Below are positions 32,065-41,028 of a stretch of DNA of 52,854 nt, in pieces. The first letter of the stretch is position 1. Every line of letters starts with the position of its first letter. The stretch is from Planctomycetaceae bacterium. GTDB taxonomy: Bacteria; Planctomycetota; Planctomycetia; Pirellulales; Pirellulaceae. Below the pieces are notes generated by a model. The model searched no databases and was not told the DNA's origin. It saw only the letters and a program-made list of their open reading frames with translations. The stretch lies in NCBI GenBank assembly GCA_015490875.1, contig WFWZ01000152.1, positions 1-52,854 on the forward strand, written 5' to 3'. The translations under genes were made by a program, and so were the position numbers.

Positions 32065-33441
32065 ATGCACGGCCACGTTGATCAAGCAACGTTTCTGTAC
32101 CAGATCTCCGGTTTCCTCGGATATTACTACTTGGCGCTGGCGGCGATGAATGGCATCGCGGCGCTGGCTATTTGGCGCGGCGGTCGAGCCAAAACGCTCT
32201 TTCGCGTCGGTCCGGTGGTCTTCACGAACGCGCTCCTTTGGACGGTGGTCGCCTTCTTCTTTCTGCTCATGGCGCCGCTGGCGATGAGTGGCAGTCCCGA
32301 GCTGATGAAGTGGGTCTCGATGCCCGACTCGTTCAAGGACGCTGCTGACGCCGTGATGGGACCGGTCCTCTATTCAGCCGGCAGCTTTATCATTCTGGTG
32401 ATTCTGTTCATCTTCCGCCGCTTTTTCGTGAAGACGTGGGTCGCCTGGTTGGCACTCAATCTGGCGTTCCTCTTCATGGGGCTTTCCATGACCGATCCCG
32501 ATTTTGCGGCGATCGTGACCAAGCCGGACAACGTCCCCATCGTGGGACTCATTTTCCTTCTTGGCTTCTTTACGTGGCTCGCGACGGCCAAAGCGGTCAA
32601 GAACGATGAGCGGATCGAGCGAGGCGAACCGCCGTTGGAAGCGGTCGACAATGAAAAGATCCTCGTGTGGCCCGACCTGGTCTACACGGAACTGATCTGC
32701 ATGATCGCCCTGACGGCGGTGCTCCTGTTGTGGGGAATCGCCCTGCAGGCTCCGCTGGAAGAACCGGCCAGCAGTGTGAAGACACCCAATCCCTCGAAGG
32801 CCCCGTGGTACTTCCTGGGCTTGCAAGAGATGCTCGTCTACTACGATCCATGGATGGCCGGGGTCGTCCTGCCGAGCATCGTCATCGTCGGACTGATGGC
32901 CATCCCGTACCTCGATTTCAATCGCAAAGGGAACGGCTATTACACGATCAACGAACGCAAGTTCGCCTATCTCGTGTTCCAGTTCGGCTTCCTGGTCCTT
33001 TGGGTCACGCTGATCGTGATGGGAACTTTCCTGCGAGGCCCGAACTGGAACTTCTTCGGGTTCTACGAAACGTGGGACGCCCACAAGGTCGTCCCGATGA
33101 ACAACGTCGATTTGTCGGAGTACTTCTGGATCCGGTGGCTCGGGATGGCGATGCCCAAGGCTCCGGAAGGTTCGGGAGCGGGCATGGAGTTCCTCTACAT
33201 CCTCTTGAGAGAGGCCCCCGGCATCTTGCTGCTGCTCGGATATTTCACCCTCGTGCCGCCCGCCCTCGTGCTGTACAGCAAGTTCTTCCGAGGGCTCTAC
33301 CGGCACATGGGATTGATTCGGTATATGGTCATGGCCAACCTGCTCCTCTTGATGGGACTCCTGCCGATCAAGATGGTCTGCCGGTGGTCGTTCGATTTGA
33401 AATACTTCATCGCGATCAAGGAATACTTCTTGAACTTTTGA
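32065..33441 (+). CDS. Cytochrome b C-terminal subunit with extra N-terminal helices
   Basis: A 458-residue membrane protein. Residues from about 195 match the C-terminal half of cytochrome b (subunit IV): VWPDLVYTELICMIALTAVL, then KAPWYFLGLQEMLVYYDPWMAG. KAPWYF sits where the Qo-site PEWY/PDWY is usually found, so the acidic residue is absent. Before it are about four extra hydrophobic segments (residues 10-180: LAAMNGIAALAIW, FTNALLWTVVAFFFLLM, SFIILVILFIFRRF, GLIFLLGFFTWLA), not part of a b6f subunit IV. Further helices follow to the end. ATG 32065 is preferred over a TTG at 32017. It would pair with parts 1 and 2 to form the quinol-oxidising core. Confidence 0.85.
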   Translation: MHGHVDQATFLYQISGFLGYYYLALAAMNGIAALAIWRGGRAKTLFRVGPVVFTNALLWTVVAFFFLLMAPLAMSGSPELMKWVSMPDSFKDAADAVMGPVLYSAGSFIILVILFIFRRFFVKTWVAWLALNLAFLFMGLSMTDPDFAAIVTKPDNVPIVGLIFLLGFFTWLATAKAVKNDERIERGEPPLEAVDNEKILVWPDLVYTELICMIALTAVLLLWGIALQAPLEEPASSVKTPNPSKAPWYFLGLQEMLVYYDPWMAGVVLPSIVIVGLMAIPYLDFNRKGNGYYTINERKFAYLVFQFGFLVLWVTLIVMGTFLRGPNWNFFGFYETWDAHKVVPMNNVDLSEYFWIRWLGMAMPKAPEGSGAGMEFLYILLREAPGILLLLGYFTLVPPALVLYSKFFRGLYRHMGLIRYMVMANLLLLMGLLPIKMVCRWSFDLKYFIAIKEYFLNF

Positions 33442-33591
33442 CGGCCTGGGAAGCGATCGGCGCCGACGAACCTGAGCCGCTCGATCCGGTACAGCGGCTG
33501 TGATCCGGGCGCCCCGTCGGTTGTCCGTGCTCAGAAGTATTCGGTACTCCTTCCTGACGCCTGAACACAACGCAACGCGGAGAGATCGAGG

Positions 33592-36500
33592 ATGCCCGCA
33601 ACGGAAAAAACCTGGCGCGACATGCGGCTACTGCACCGCGTCTTTGCCGCGACCTCCGTTCTACTGCTATTTGCAACGATCCTGCTGTTCGCCAAGGATC
33701 ACGCTCGCGAGTGGAAATCGCACCAGCGCACGGCGCGCAAGGTCAATCTGAAGCTTACGGCCTGGCGTGAACTGCAATATCAGACGGAAGAGGCGATCCG
33801 CGAGCGGCATGCGCTTCAGGAGGAACTGGCTTTGGCCGAAGCAGGTCCCATTGATGAGAAACTCGTCGAGCAATTCATCGAGATTCTCGCGGCGGACTTC
33901 GAGCGCCGGCAGGAGTCTCCTCCCTCGGCCGAACGGTTACTCAAGGCGGTTCGTGCCTACAATCGTCGTCGCGCCGAATCGGGCATCGACGGCAATGCCG
34001 AGAAAGGGCCGTTTGCCGAATTCGCCAAGGCATTGAGCAACTACGGGGATGTGCGCGATCAGTTGGCTCAAGCGAGGAGCCAGCTCCAGCAGGCGCAAAA
34101 GGCCGGCGATGAGGCACAGGAGAAAGCCGCTGCCGCGAAGGTAGCGGAACTCGAGTCCCAGTTGGCTCAGGCCAAGAAGCGACTGGAGAAAGCGCGTAAG
34201 GCACGTCGCAAGGCACTGGCCGATCTGGCCGAGCGGCGTCGCGCGGCGTTGCGGCGATTGCGGAGTCTTTATGAAGACGCCCGTTTCCGAGAGGATAATG
34301 CGCTCAAGCGCAAGCAGTTCGCCACCGCCGATCTCGATGCGGCTCGAGCCAACGTCGGACTGGCGCTGCGCGACGGCAGACCGCCGGAGGTGCTCGAGCG
34401 ACTCGAAAAGAAAGCGAAAGAACTCAAAGCCAAAGTCGACCAACTTGAATTGGCCTACCAAGAGGCTCAAGACACCCGTGAGAATCTTGAATCGGTCCTG
34501 AAACAGATCGACGCTCGGCAAGCCGAGCTGAAAAAGAAACTCGAAGACAACGTGGCCGAACTGGAACGGCTCAATCGCGCCATCAAGGATACGCGTTCGA
34601 CCTTTTTCGTGAACGGGTTTTGGCCTGGCAAGAAATGGCTCGAGCTGCCCATCCTCGACGCATTCAACTCGCCGCTGAAGATCGAGAACCTCTGGGCTGA
34701 GGACCTCGAACAGCCGCTGGGAAGTTTTGCGCGGCCTCGGCGTTACGACCGCTGCACGACCTGCCACAACACGATCGACAAAACGATGCCAGGGACGGCC
34801 GACGTGCCGTTGCTGGAACCGGCTGAAGTCGTCGATTTCGTGGTTCGTTTCGGAGGAGAAGAGGTGGCGGAGGAAGAAGCGGCCGAGGGCGAAGCCACGA
34901 AAGAGGAGTGGGCAGCCTTGCTGGGAGAAGCCGTTGCGGAGGAGATCCCCGAAAACGAACGGGAACTGCGGCGGACGGTCGGCGTCATTTTGGCGTCGGA
35001 GGGTCTGATCCGTTCGGGCGATGTCACCGTCCAGTTCGTCCAGCCAAGGTCGCCGGCTGCGCGAGCCGAATTCGATTTGGTCCGCGGCACCAACTGGTTG
35101 GCGACCGCCAAGGATCTGCGCGAATACCCCCTGCAGCCTCACCGGCCATTGCGGCCGGCGGAGATTGCCATTCTTCCTGGAGCCCTTCCCAATGGAAGTG
35201 ATTTGCGATTGACGCTGCGAGGCAATGACGGTGATACAACGTGGACACTCGAGGAGGAGACGGAAATCGAGGAGGCTGTCGAAATCCTGCGCGAGAAAGC
35301 GGCCGAGGTCGGCGCCGTCGTCGAGCTGCAGGACGAAACGATTGTCATCCGGTCGCGCGAGGTGGGGCCCGATGCTTTCGTCGGTCTTTCCGCGGAGGGG
35401 GAAGCGGCCACCGATTTTCTCGAGTATGTATCGTCTCAGGTCGCGTTCGGCGTCGACCTTCGACCGCCTCGCGTCGTCCCCGGATTGAAAGTCGGCGATG
35501 TCCTGCTGGAGATCAACGGCGACCCGGTCAAGAACCGGACCTGGGCGATTCAGCGGCTCATGGATGCGGCACGGCAAGGAGAGACTCTCCGAGTGCGCGT
35601 GCGACGGGGACTCGAGCACCCGTACGCCACGCATCCCCGGTTGGACCTCTTCCTTGGATCACTCAGCCCGCACAAGAAGGCCGACTTCGCTTGCACGATT
35701 TGTCACTTGGGGCAGGGGAGTGCGACCGAGTTCAAATGGGCATCCCACACGCCCGACTCGGTGGAACAGGAAGAAGACTGGCGGCGGCGTTTGGGGTGGT
35801 TCGACAACGAGCATTGGATCTATCCGATGATGCCCAAGCGCTTCATCGAAAGCGGCTGCGTGAAATGCCATCATAATCTGGTGGAACTGGAACCGAGCGA
35901 GCGCTTCCCCGACCCGCCGGCTCCCAAACTGATGCGAGGCTATCACCTCGTCAGAAAGTACGGCTGCTATGGCTGCCATGAGATCAACGGGTTCAAGGGA
36001 CCGGATCAGCGGCAAGGCCCCGACCTGCGACTGGAGCCCAACTTCTACGCGGCGGCCCAACAGTTCCGCGGCGCAGAGGGAACCGGTTACGACAAGTTGA
36101 CCGACGATGAGAAAGCCTGGGTCGAGGAACTCATCCAACATCCGGAAAACGACGAGATTCGGCATCGCGTTCTGGAGATGATCGATCAGGATGCGGCGTT
36201 GGCCCAGGAGGCTTCCCAAGGGAAGAGCGGTTCCGCTTCGGAATCTGGTAGCGCCGAGTCGCCAAGTCAGGACGCGAAGCAACCTCGTTTCTCGAGCGAG
36301 GTCCATAACAAGATCGCATCGCTTTTGCGAGACGTGGAGACGCCGGGGACGCTGCGTCGAGCCGGTCCGGCACTCCGCTATGTCGCTCGTAAACTCGACC
36401 GCGACTTCCTCTTCGACTGGATCCTCAATCCCAAGCGGTTCCGCCCGTCGACAAAGATGCCCCGTTTCTTCGGAAATTATGCGCACCTCGACAAGGCGCA

Positions 36501-39006
36501 TCGGGAATTGGGAACGGCTCTCGGAAAAGTCGAGGTGGCAGGGATCGTGGAGTACCTTCTGCGGTATTCGCAAGATTTCGATTACCTTGATCCACCTGCT
36601 GGGATTACCCCTGTGAAGTCGGAGGAGGAGAAGGCGGCTCAAATCGAGCGAGGCAAAGTCGTCTTCGAGCGGTGCCTGGCGTGCCATACACATGTCGACT
36701 TCGCGGACATGGCGCCTTACCGGGAAGACGGGGAAATCATTCAAGGTCCCGACCTGTCGTATCTGGGAGATAAGCTCGATACCCCGAAAGGGCGCCGCTG
36801 GCTCTACTCCTGGGTCAAGGAACCGATGCGCTACCACGTGCGCACCTTCATGCCTCAGTTCGACTTCTCCCCGGTAACGCATCGCGATGCTGATGGGAAG
36901 GTGACAATGGTGACCGACCCGGCCGCCGATGTCGTCGCGTATCTGCTCAGTAGTAAACGCGAGAAGAATGAAGCGGTGGCGTACGGCTTTGACGACGAGG
37001 CCCTCGATCGGCTCGCCTTGGAAAACCTGAAGGAACGATTCCACTGGACCAAAGCGGAGCAGTACTTGAAGGAGGGAATTCCCGAATCGCTTCGGAGCAG
37101 CCTGAAAGGCGCAGAACAGGAACTGGTGATCGGCGATTCGGAAAAGAGCAGTACTGAGGATTTCGCGGCCGTTTTGAAACAAAAGAAGCTTCTCTATATC
37201 GGTCGCAAGGCCCTTTCCAAGTATGGCTGCTTCGGATGCCACGATATCCCTGGATTCGAGGATGCCAAGCCGATCGGAACGGGATTGGCCGATTGGGGCG
37301 TCAAGGAGACGAGTAAGTTGGCGTTCGAGCATATTTTGGAGTATCTCGAGCAGGGTCATGGACATGGGCACGCGAAGGAAAGCGAGTCTGGAGACGTGGA
37401 GGAAGGGGAAGGGCACGGTGTCGAGGGCCCAATCGAGTTGCCTCCGGAGTTCTTCCTCCACCAGCTCAAGTCGCACAGTCGGATCGGGTTCTTGTTCCAG
37501 AAGCTGACGGAGCCTCGCGGGTACGACTATCACGTCGCGGAAAACAAGCGGTACAACGAATGGCTTCGGATGCCGCAGTTCTCGTTCAGCGTTGAAGAAC
37601 GCGAGGCGATTATGACGTTCGTCCTGGGACTCGTCGCCGATCCGCCGCGCACGAAGTATGTTTATCGCCCGAATCCTCGCCAGGCAGCGATTCTCGAAGG
37701 AAAGCGGTTGATTGAGAAATACAACTGCACTGGCTGCCATATGTTCAATGTGGAGCGGTGGGAACTGGCGTATCCGCCAGGAACGTTCGAGGAGCAAACG
37801 CTAGAGCCGATCTTTCCATTCGTGCTGCATCCATTCACGAGCGAGGAGCTCAAGAAGGGGGCTGAGGTCGATCGTCGGAATCTGATGCACTCAACGATTC
37901 ACGTCCTCCCGAAATTGGATGAGGACGGGCGTCCGGTCGTCAGCGGGCTTTTCGAAGGAGAGCTCGGACCGCTGGAAGACGACGCGGCCTATGACCCGTT
38001 GACGGCGGAGTTCCAAGTGCAGCTCTTCCGGCCTGCCGTTCTCAACGGGTTCCCCTATCAGGTCAGTGCCAATGCGTTGTCGATTCAAAATGCGTTGATC
38101 GAGCGGCGTTATAGTGCGTGGGGTGGGGCGCTGACGCGATATCTGCTGCAACGCGTGGTGGCTCGGGAAAAAGAATTCAATCCCAACGCCAAGGGCGCCG
38201 AAGCATGGGGCTGGCTGCCGCCGCCTCTGGTTGGTGAGGGCGAGAAGATCCAGACTCCGTGGCTCCATCAGTTTCTCTTGGCTCCCAAACGAATTCGACC
38301 GGCCGTTGAATTCGCCATGCCGCGATTCAACATGTCGTCGCAAGAGGCTGCGGCGCTCGCGGACTACTTCGCGGCTGTGGACAACGAGGATTACCCGTAC
38401 GAATTCCCGAAGGAAAAGCGGGCCGAGCATCTGGCGAAGCGCGAAGCCGAGTATGCCCGTAAACTCCAGAAGCTGGGAGTCGCGTCAGACGCCAGTCCCG
38501 AGGAGTTGCGACGGCGGCATCTGGAGGACGCGATGAAAATCGTCATCGATCCGAACTACTGCCAGAAGTGCCATCGGATCGGCGACTACCTGATTGCCGG
38601 CAGCCCTCGAGGTCTCGCTCCCAATTTGGCCGAAGTCCAGCATCGGCTGCGCGCCGACTACGTGCGCCGTTGGGTGGGCAAGCCGACAAGCATCTTGCCC
38701 TACACGGGCATGGTACCGCCGATCGACAAACTCGATTTTCAAGATCCGCTTTTGGGAACCAAAGTTCCGCAGGATCTGTACCACGGGAATGCGTTCGAGC
38801 AGTTGGATGCGCTCGTTGATTTGCTGATGAACTTCGATGTCTATCTGGCTCGCCGGGCTCCCATCACACCGCTGGTCGAAGCGAATCTCAAGAAGGCCAA
38901 GCCGGCGGGGCAGGGGGGATCGCCGCCAGAGGGCGCTGCGGGAGGCACCAACGGGGGCGGCGCGAGCGCCTCCAACCCGATGGCGGAAAACGGACCTTCA
39001 CCTTAA
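33592..39006 (+). CDS. Giant octahaem cytochrome c with coiled coil and PDZ-like domain
   Basis: An 1804-residue protein with one N-terminal membrane helix (about 14-37, VFAATSVLLLFATILLFAK). Long charged coiled coils span about 45-340 (heptads of Lys/Glu/Ala, QLAQARSQLQQAQKAG and onward). Eight c-haem motifs occur at residues 388 (CTTCH), 701 (CTICH), 756 (CVKCH), 792 (CYGCH), 1028 (CLACH), 1213 (CFGCH), 1379 (CTGCH) and 1657 (CQKCH). A PDZ-like core lies at about 618-680 (LKVGDVLLEINGDPVKNRTW). The tail is low-complexity (Gly/Ala/Pro). It probably replaces cytochrome c1, passing electrons from the Rieske protein to cupredoxins or the oxidase. GGAGAG lies just upstream. Most of the protein outside the haem sites is not recognised. 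Confidence 0.85.
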   Translation: MPATEKTWRDMRLLHRVFAATSVLLLFATILLFAKDHAREWKSHQRTARKVNLKLTAWRELQYQTEEAIRERHALQEELALAEAGPIDEKLVEQFIEILAADFERRQESPPSAERLLKAVRAYNRRRAESGIDGNAEKGPFAEFAKALSNYGDVRDQLAQARSQLQQAQKAGDEAQEKAAAAKVAELESQLAQAKKRLEKARKARRKALADLAERRRAALRRLRSLYEDARFREDNALKRKQFATADLDAARANVGLALRDGRPPEVLERLEKKAKELKAKVDQLELAYQEAQDTRENLESVLKQIDARQAELKKKLEDNVAELERLNRAIKDTRSTFFVNGFWPGKKWLELPILDAFNSPLKIENLWAEDLEQPLGSFARPRRYDRCTTCHNTIDKTMPGTADVPLLEPAEVVDFVVRFGGEEVAEEEAAEGEATKEEWAALLGEAVAEEIPENERELRRTVGVILASEGLIRSGDVTVQFVQPRSPAARAEFDLVRGTNWLATAKDLREYPLQPHRPLRPAEIAILPGALPNGSDLRLTLRGNDGDTTWTLEEETEIEEAVEILREKAAEVGAVVELQDETIVIRSREVGPDAFVGLSAEGEAATDFLEYVSSQVAFGVDLRPPRVVPGLKVGDVLLEINGDPVKNRTWAIQRLMDAARQGETLRVRVRRGLEHPYATHPRLDLFLGSLSPHKKADFACTICHLGQGSATEFKWASHTPDSVEQEEDWRRRLGWFDNEHWIYPMMPKRFIESGCVKCHHNLVELEPSERFPDPPAPKLMRGYHLVRKYGCYGCHEINGFKGPDQRQGPDLRLEPNFYAAAQQFRGAEGTGYDKLTDDEKAWVEELIQHPENDEIRHRVLEMIDQDAALAQEASQGKSGSASESGSAESPSQDAKQPRFSSEVHNKIASLLRDVETPGTLRRAGPALRYVARKLDRDFLFDWILNPKRFRPSTKMPRFFGNYAHLDKAHRELGTALGKVEVAGIVEYLLRYSQDFDYLDPPAGITPVKSEEEKAAQIERGKVVFERCLACHTHVDFADMAPYREDGEIIQGPDLSYLGDKLDTPKGRRWLYSWVKEPMRYHVRTFMPQFDFSPVTHRDADGKVTMVTDPAADVVAYLLSSKREKNEAVAYGFDDEALDRLALENLKERFHWTKAEQYLKEGIPESLRSSLKGAEQELVIGDSEKSSTEDFAAVLKQKKLLYIGRKALSKYGCFGCHDIPGFEDAKPIGTGLADWGVKETSKLAFEHILEYLEQGHGHGHAKESESGDVEEGEGHGVEGPIELPPEFFLHQLKSHSRIGFLFQKLTEPRGYDYHVAENKRYNEWLRMPQFSFSVEEREAIMTFVLGLVADPPRTKYVYRPNPRQAAILEGKRLIEKYNCTGCHMFNVERWELAYPPGTFEEQTLEPIFPFVLHPFTSEELKKGAEVDRRNLMHSTIHVLPKLDEDGRPVVSGLFEGELGPLEDDAAYDPLTAEFQVQLFRPAVLNGFPYQVSANALSIQNALIERRYSAWGGALTRYLLQRVVAREKEFNPNAKGAEAWGWLPPPLVGEGEKIQTPWLHQFLLAPKRIRPAVEFAMPRFNMSSQEAAALADYFAAVDNEDYPYEFPKEKRAEHLAKREAEYARKLQKLGVASDASPEELRRRHLEDAMKIVIDPNYCQKCHRIGDYLIAGSPRGLAPNLAEVQHRLRADYVRRWVGKPTSILPYTGMVPPIDKLDFQDPLLGTKVPQDLYHGNAFEQLDALVDLLMNFDVYLARRAPITPLVEANLKKAKPAGQGGSPPEGAAGGTNGGGASASNPMAENGPSP

Positions 39007-39066
39007 GATGCCTCGTAGGAGCTCGGCAACGCACGCCGCTTGAACCCTCATAAAGGAGATTTTCCC

Positions 39067-39846
39067 ATGCGTCGATTTTTCTGTGTCCTGCTTGCAGTCG
39101 CTCTTTTGGCGGCCGCACCACTGGCCCATGGCGCTGGCTGGGGGAACGTGAAGGGCAAGTTCCTCTACGACGGCACGCCTCCCACCCCGGGGGCCCTGTC
39201 GATCACCAAGGATAAGGAATACTGCGGCAAGTTCTCGCTCGTCGACGAGCGACTCGTCGTCAACCCGGACAACAAGGGAATCGCCAATGTCGTGGTGATG
39301 CTCTATGTCCGCCGAGGCAAGAAGGTGAATGTACACCCGGATCTGAAGAAGGCGTCCGGATCAGTGGAACTGGACAACAACCACTGCCGGTTCGATCCGC
39401 ACATCGCGTTCGTCCGCACGGGCCAGGAGCTCGTCATCAAGAACAGCGATACGATCGGACATAACACGAAGATCGACACGTTCTCCAACCCAGCGACCAA
39501 CTACACGATTCCGGCCAAGGGACAGTCGAAGCAGTCGTTCAAGAAAGCGGAAGTCAGTCCAGTCCCCGTCTCCTGCTCGATCCATCCCTGGATGAAGGGC
39601 TACCTCGTCATCAAGGATCATCCGTATGTGGCCGTGAGCAACAAGGACGGAGAGTTCGAAATCAAGAACCTTCCTACAGGAAAACTGACGTTGGTCTTCT
39701 GGCAGGAGAAGTCGGGTTACGTCGACAAGGTGAAATACAAAGGCAAGAAGACTCGGCTGCGCCGTGGTCGGATCGAAGTGGATATTAAAGACGGTGAGAC
39801 GGTCGATTTGGGAGAGATCCTGGTGGATCCCGATGTCTTCAAGTAA
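39067..39846 (+). CDS. Cupredoxin-like periplasmic protein 1
   Basis: A 259-residue exported protein with signal peptide MRRFFCVLLAVALLAAAPLA and a mature beta-rich domain. IGHN near residue 145 and CSIHPWM near residue 175 provide the His, Cys, His and Met spacing of a type 1 copper site. The C-terminal part (SNKDGEFEIKNLPTGKLTLV) resembles a carboxypeptidase regulatory-like beta-sandwich. It probably shuttles electrons between the giant cytochrome and the oxidase; this is inferred from position. AAAGGAG (39052-39058) before ATG 39067 decides the start. It is about 60 bp after the giant cytochrome gene and has a paralogue immediately downstream. Confidence 0.8.
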   Translation: MRRFFCVLLAVALLAAAPLAHGAGWGNVKGKFLYDGTPPTPGALSITKDKEYCGKFSLVDERLVVNPDNKGIANVVVMLYVRRGKKVNVHPDLKKASGSVELDNNHCRFDPHIAFVRTGQELVIKNSDTIGHNTKIDTFSNPATNYTIPAKGQSKQSFKKAEVSPVPVSCSIHPWMKGYLVIKDHPYVAVSNKDGEFEIKNLPTGKLTLVFWQEKSGYVDKVKYKGKKTRLRRGRIEVDIKDGETVDLGEILVDPDVFK

Positions 39847-39992
39847 CCCTTCGGACGGCGAGGCTCGGCCGGGATCGAGTTTCGCCGGTGACGACCGCCA
39901 GGTGGCTTCGCCGGCGTCACCGTCGGCGAAGCCCGCCTTGAGTCGGCTCTCCCTCTTATTCCTTCTTCGAAGCAGGATGATAGTCGTCGGTC

Positions 39993-40943
39993 ATGCGAAT
40001 TCGTGCACTAGTGGGTAGCGGCTGCTGCGTCTTGGGAGCAGCCATCTTGGCGGTGGCGGGATGCGGTCCGGGTGCGGGGCCGAAGATCCAAGTCGACCTC
40101 GATCGCGCTGACGCCATTCGGTCGGCTCTGAGGCGCGCTGCTGGCGCCGGAGAAGAGGAAGGCGGCGAGGAAGAAGTTGCCGAACCGACCGGCTTTGCCA
40201 CGTTGGTAGGTCGTATCCGCTTCGAGGGAACGGTGCCCGCGCCCAAGCAGTTGCGAGTCGACAAGGACGTGGAGGTCTGCCGTCCGGGTGGCCGACCGGT
40301 CTTGAGTCAGGAATTCGTGGTGAATTCCGAAAATCGTGGGCTGAAAAACGTCCTCATTTTCGTCTCCTCAAAAATCCCCAGCGGCGATCCCAAGTGGGAG
40401 CACGAATCGTATTTGGCGCAGCGCGAGGCACTTTTGACGGGCGACAAGGCGTTCGATCAGAAAGCGTGCCGGTTCCTCGCGCACGTCTACGCCATGCGTT
40501 CGACACAGACGCTGGAGATCATCAACAGCGATCCCGTCGGGCACAACGTCAAGATTGATCCTCCGACCACAAAAGTGGCCTCGACGAACGTCACGGTTCC
40601 CGCCAACGGAGGCAAAGCAACTTGGAAACCGGGTGGTGAGTCGAACGTTCCCGTTTCGGTCGCCTGTAATATTCACCCGTGGATGAGTGCCTACATCCTG
40701 CCTCGGGACAATCCCTTCTTTGCCGTGACCGATGAGAATGGCGGGTTTCGGATCGACTATGTGCCGGCCGGCGTGGAGCTGGAGTTCCGCGTCTGGCAGG
40801 AGCGAATCGGCTTTGTCAGCGGATCGGTGACGCTCAATGGCCAAACCATCAAACTCAGCAAAGGGCGGATCAAGAAAGTGAAGTTGGAACCCGACCAGGA
40901 GACCTCTTGGGAATTCGTTTTCACCGATGCGTTGTTTGATTGA
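39993..40943 (+). CDS. Cupredoxin-like lipoprotein 2 (paralogue)
   Basis: A 316-residue lipoprotein: lipobox L-A-V-A-G-C near residue 24, then an acidic linker (EEEGGEEEVAEP). The mature domain repeats the previous protein's features: VGHNVKID, SVACNIHPWM and FRIDYVPAGVELEFRVWQE, so the His/Cys/His/Met set for type 1 copper is kept. It also has extra residues around FVSSKIPSGDPKWEHESYL. The two genes are tandem paralogues. Lipid anchoring would hold this copy at a membrane, whereas the first is soluble. It is probably an electron carrier linked to the oxidase coded downstream. Redox function is inferred from the copper motif and location. Confidence 0.8.
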   Translation: MRIRALVGSGCCVLGAAILAVAGCGPGAGPKIQVDLDRADAIRSALRRAAGAGEEEGGEEEVAEPTGFATLVGRIRFEGTVPAPKQLRVDKDVEVCRPGGRPVLSQEFVVNSENRGLKNVLIFVSSKIPSGDPKWEHESYLAQREALLTGDKAFDQKACRFLAHVYAMRSTQTLEIINSDPVGHNVKIDPPTTKVASTNVTVPANGGKATWKPGGESNVPVSVACNIHPWMSAYILPRDNPFFAVTDENGGFRIDYVPAGVELEFRVWQERIGFVSGSVTLNGQTIKLSKGRIKKVKLEPDQETSWEFVFTDALFD

Positions 40944-41028
40944 GACCCGACCATCCGAGAGCACCCCCACCCGCGCGTTCGGCATGTTTCCACCATCCTC
41001 CTTTTCAGCCCCGCAGTGATCAGTGACG

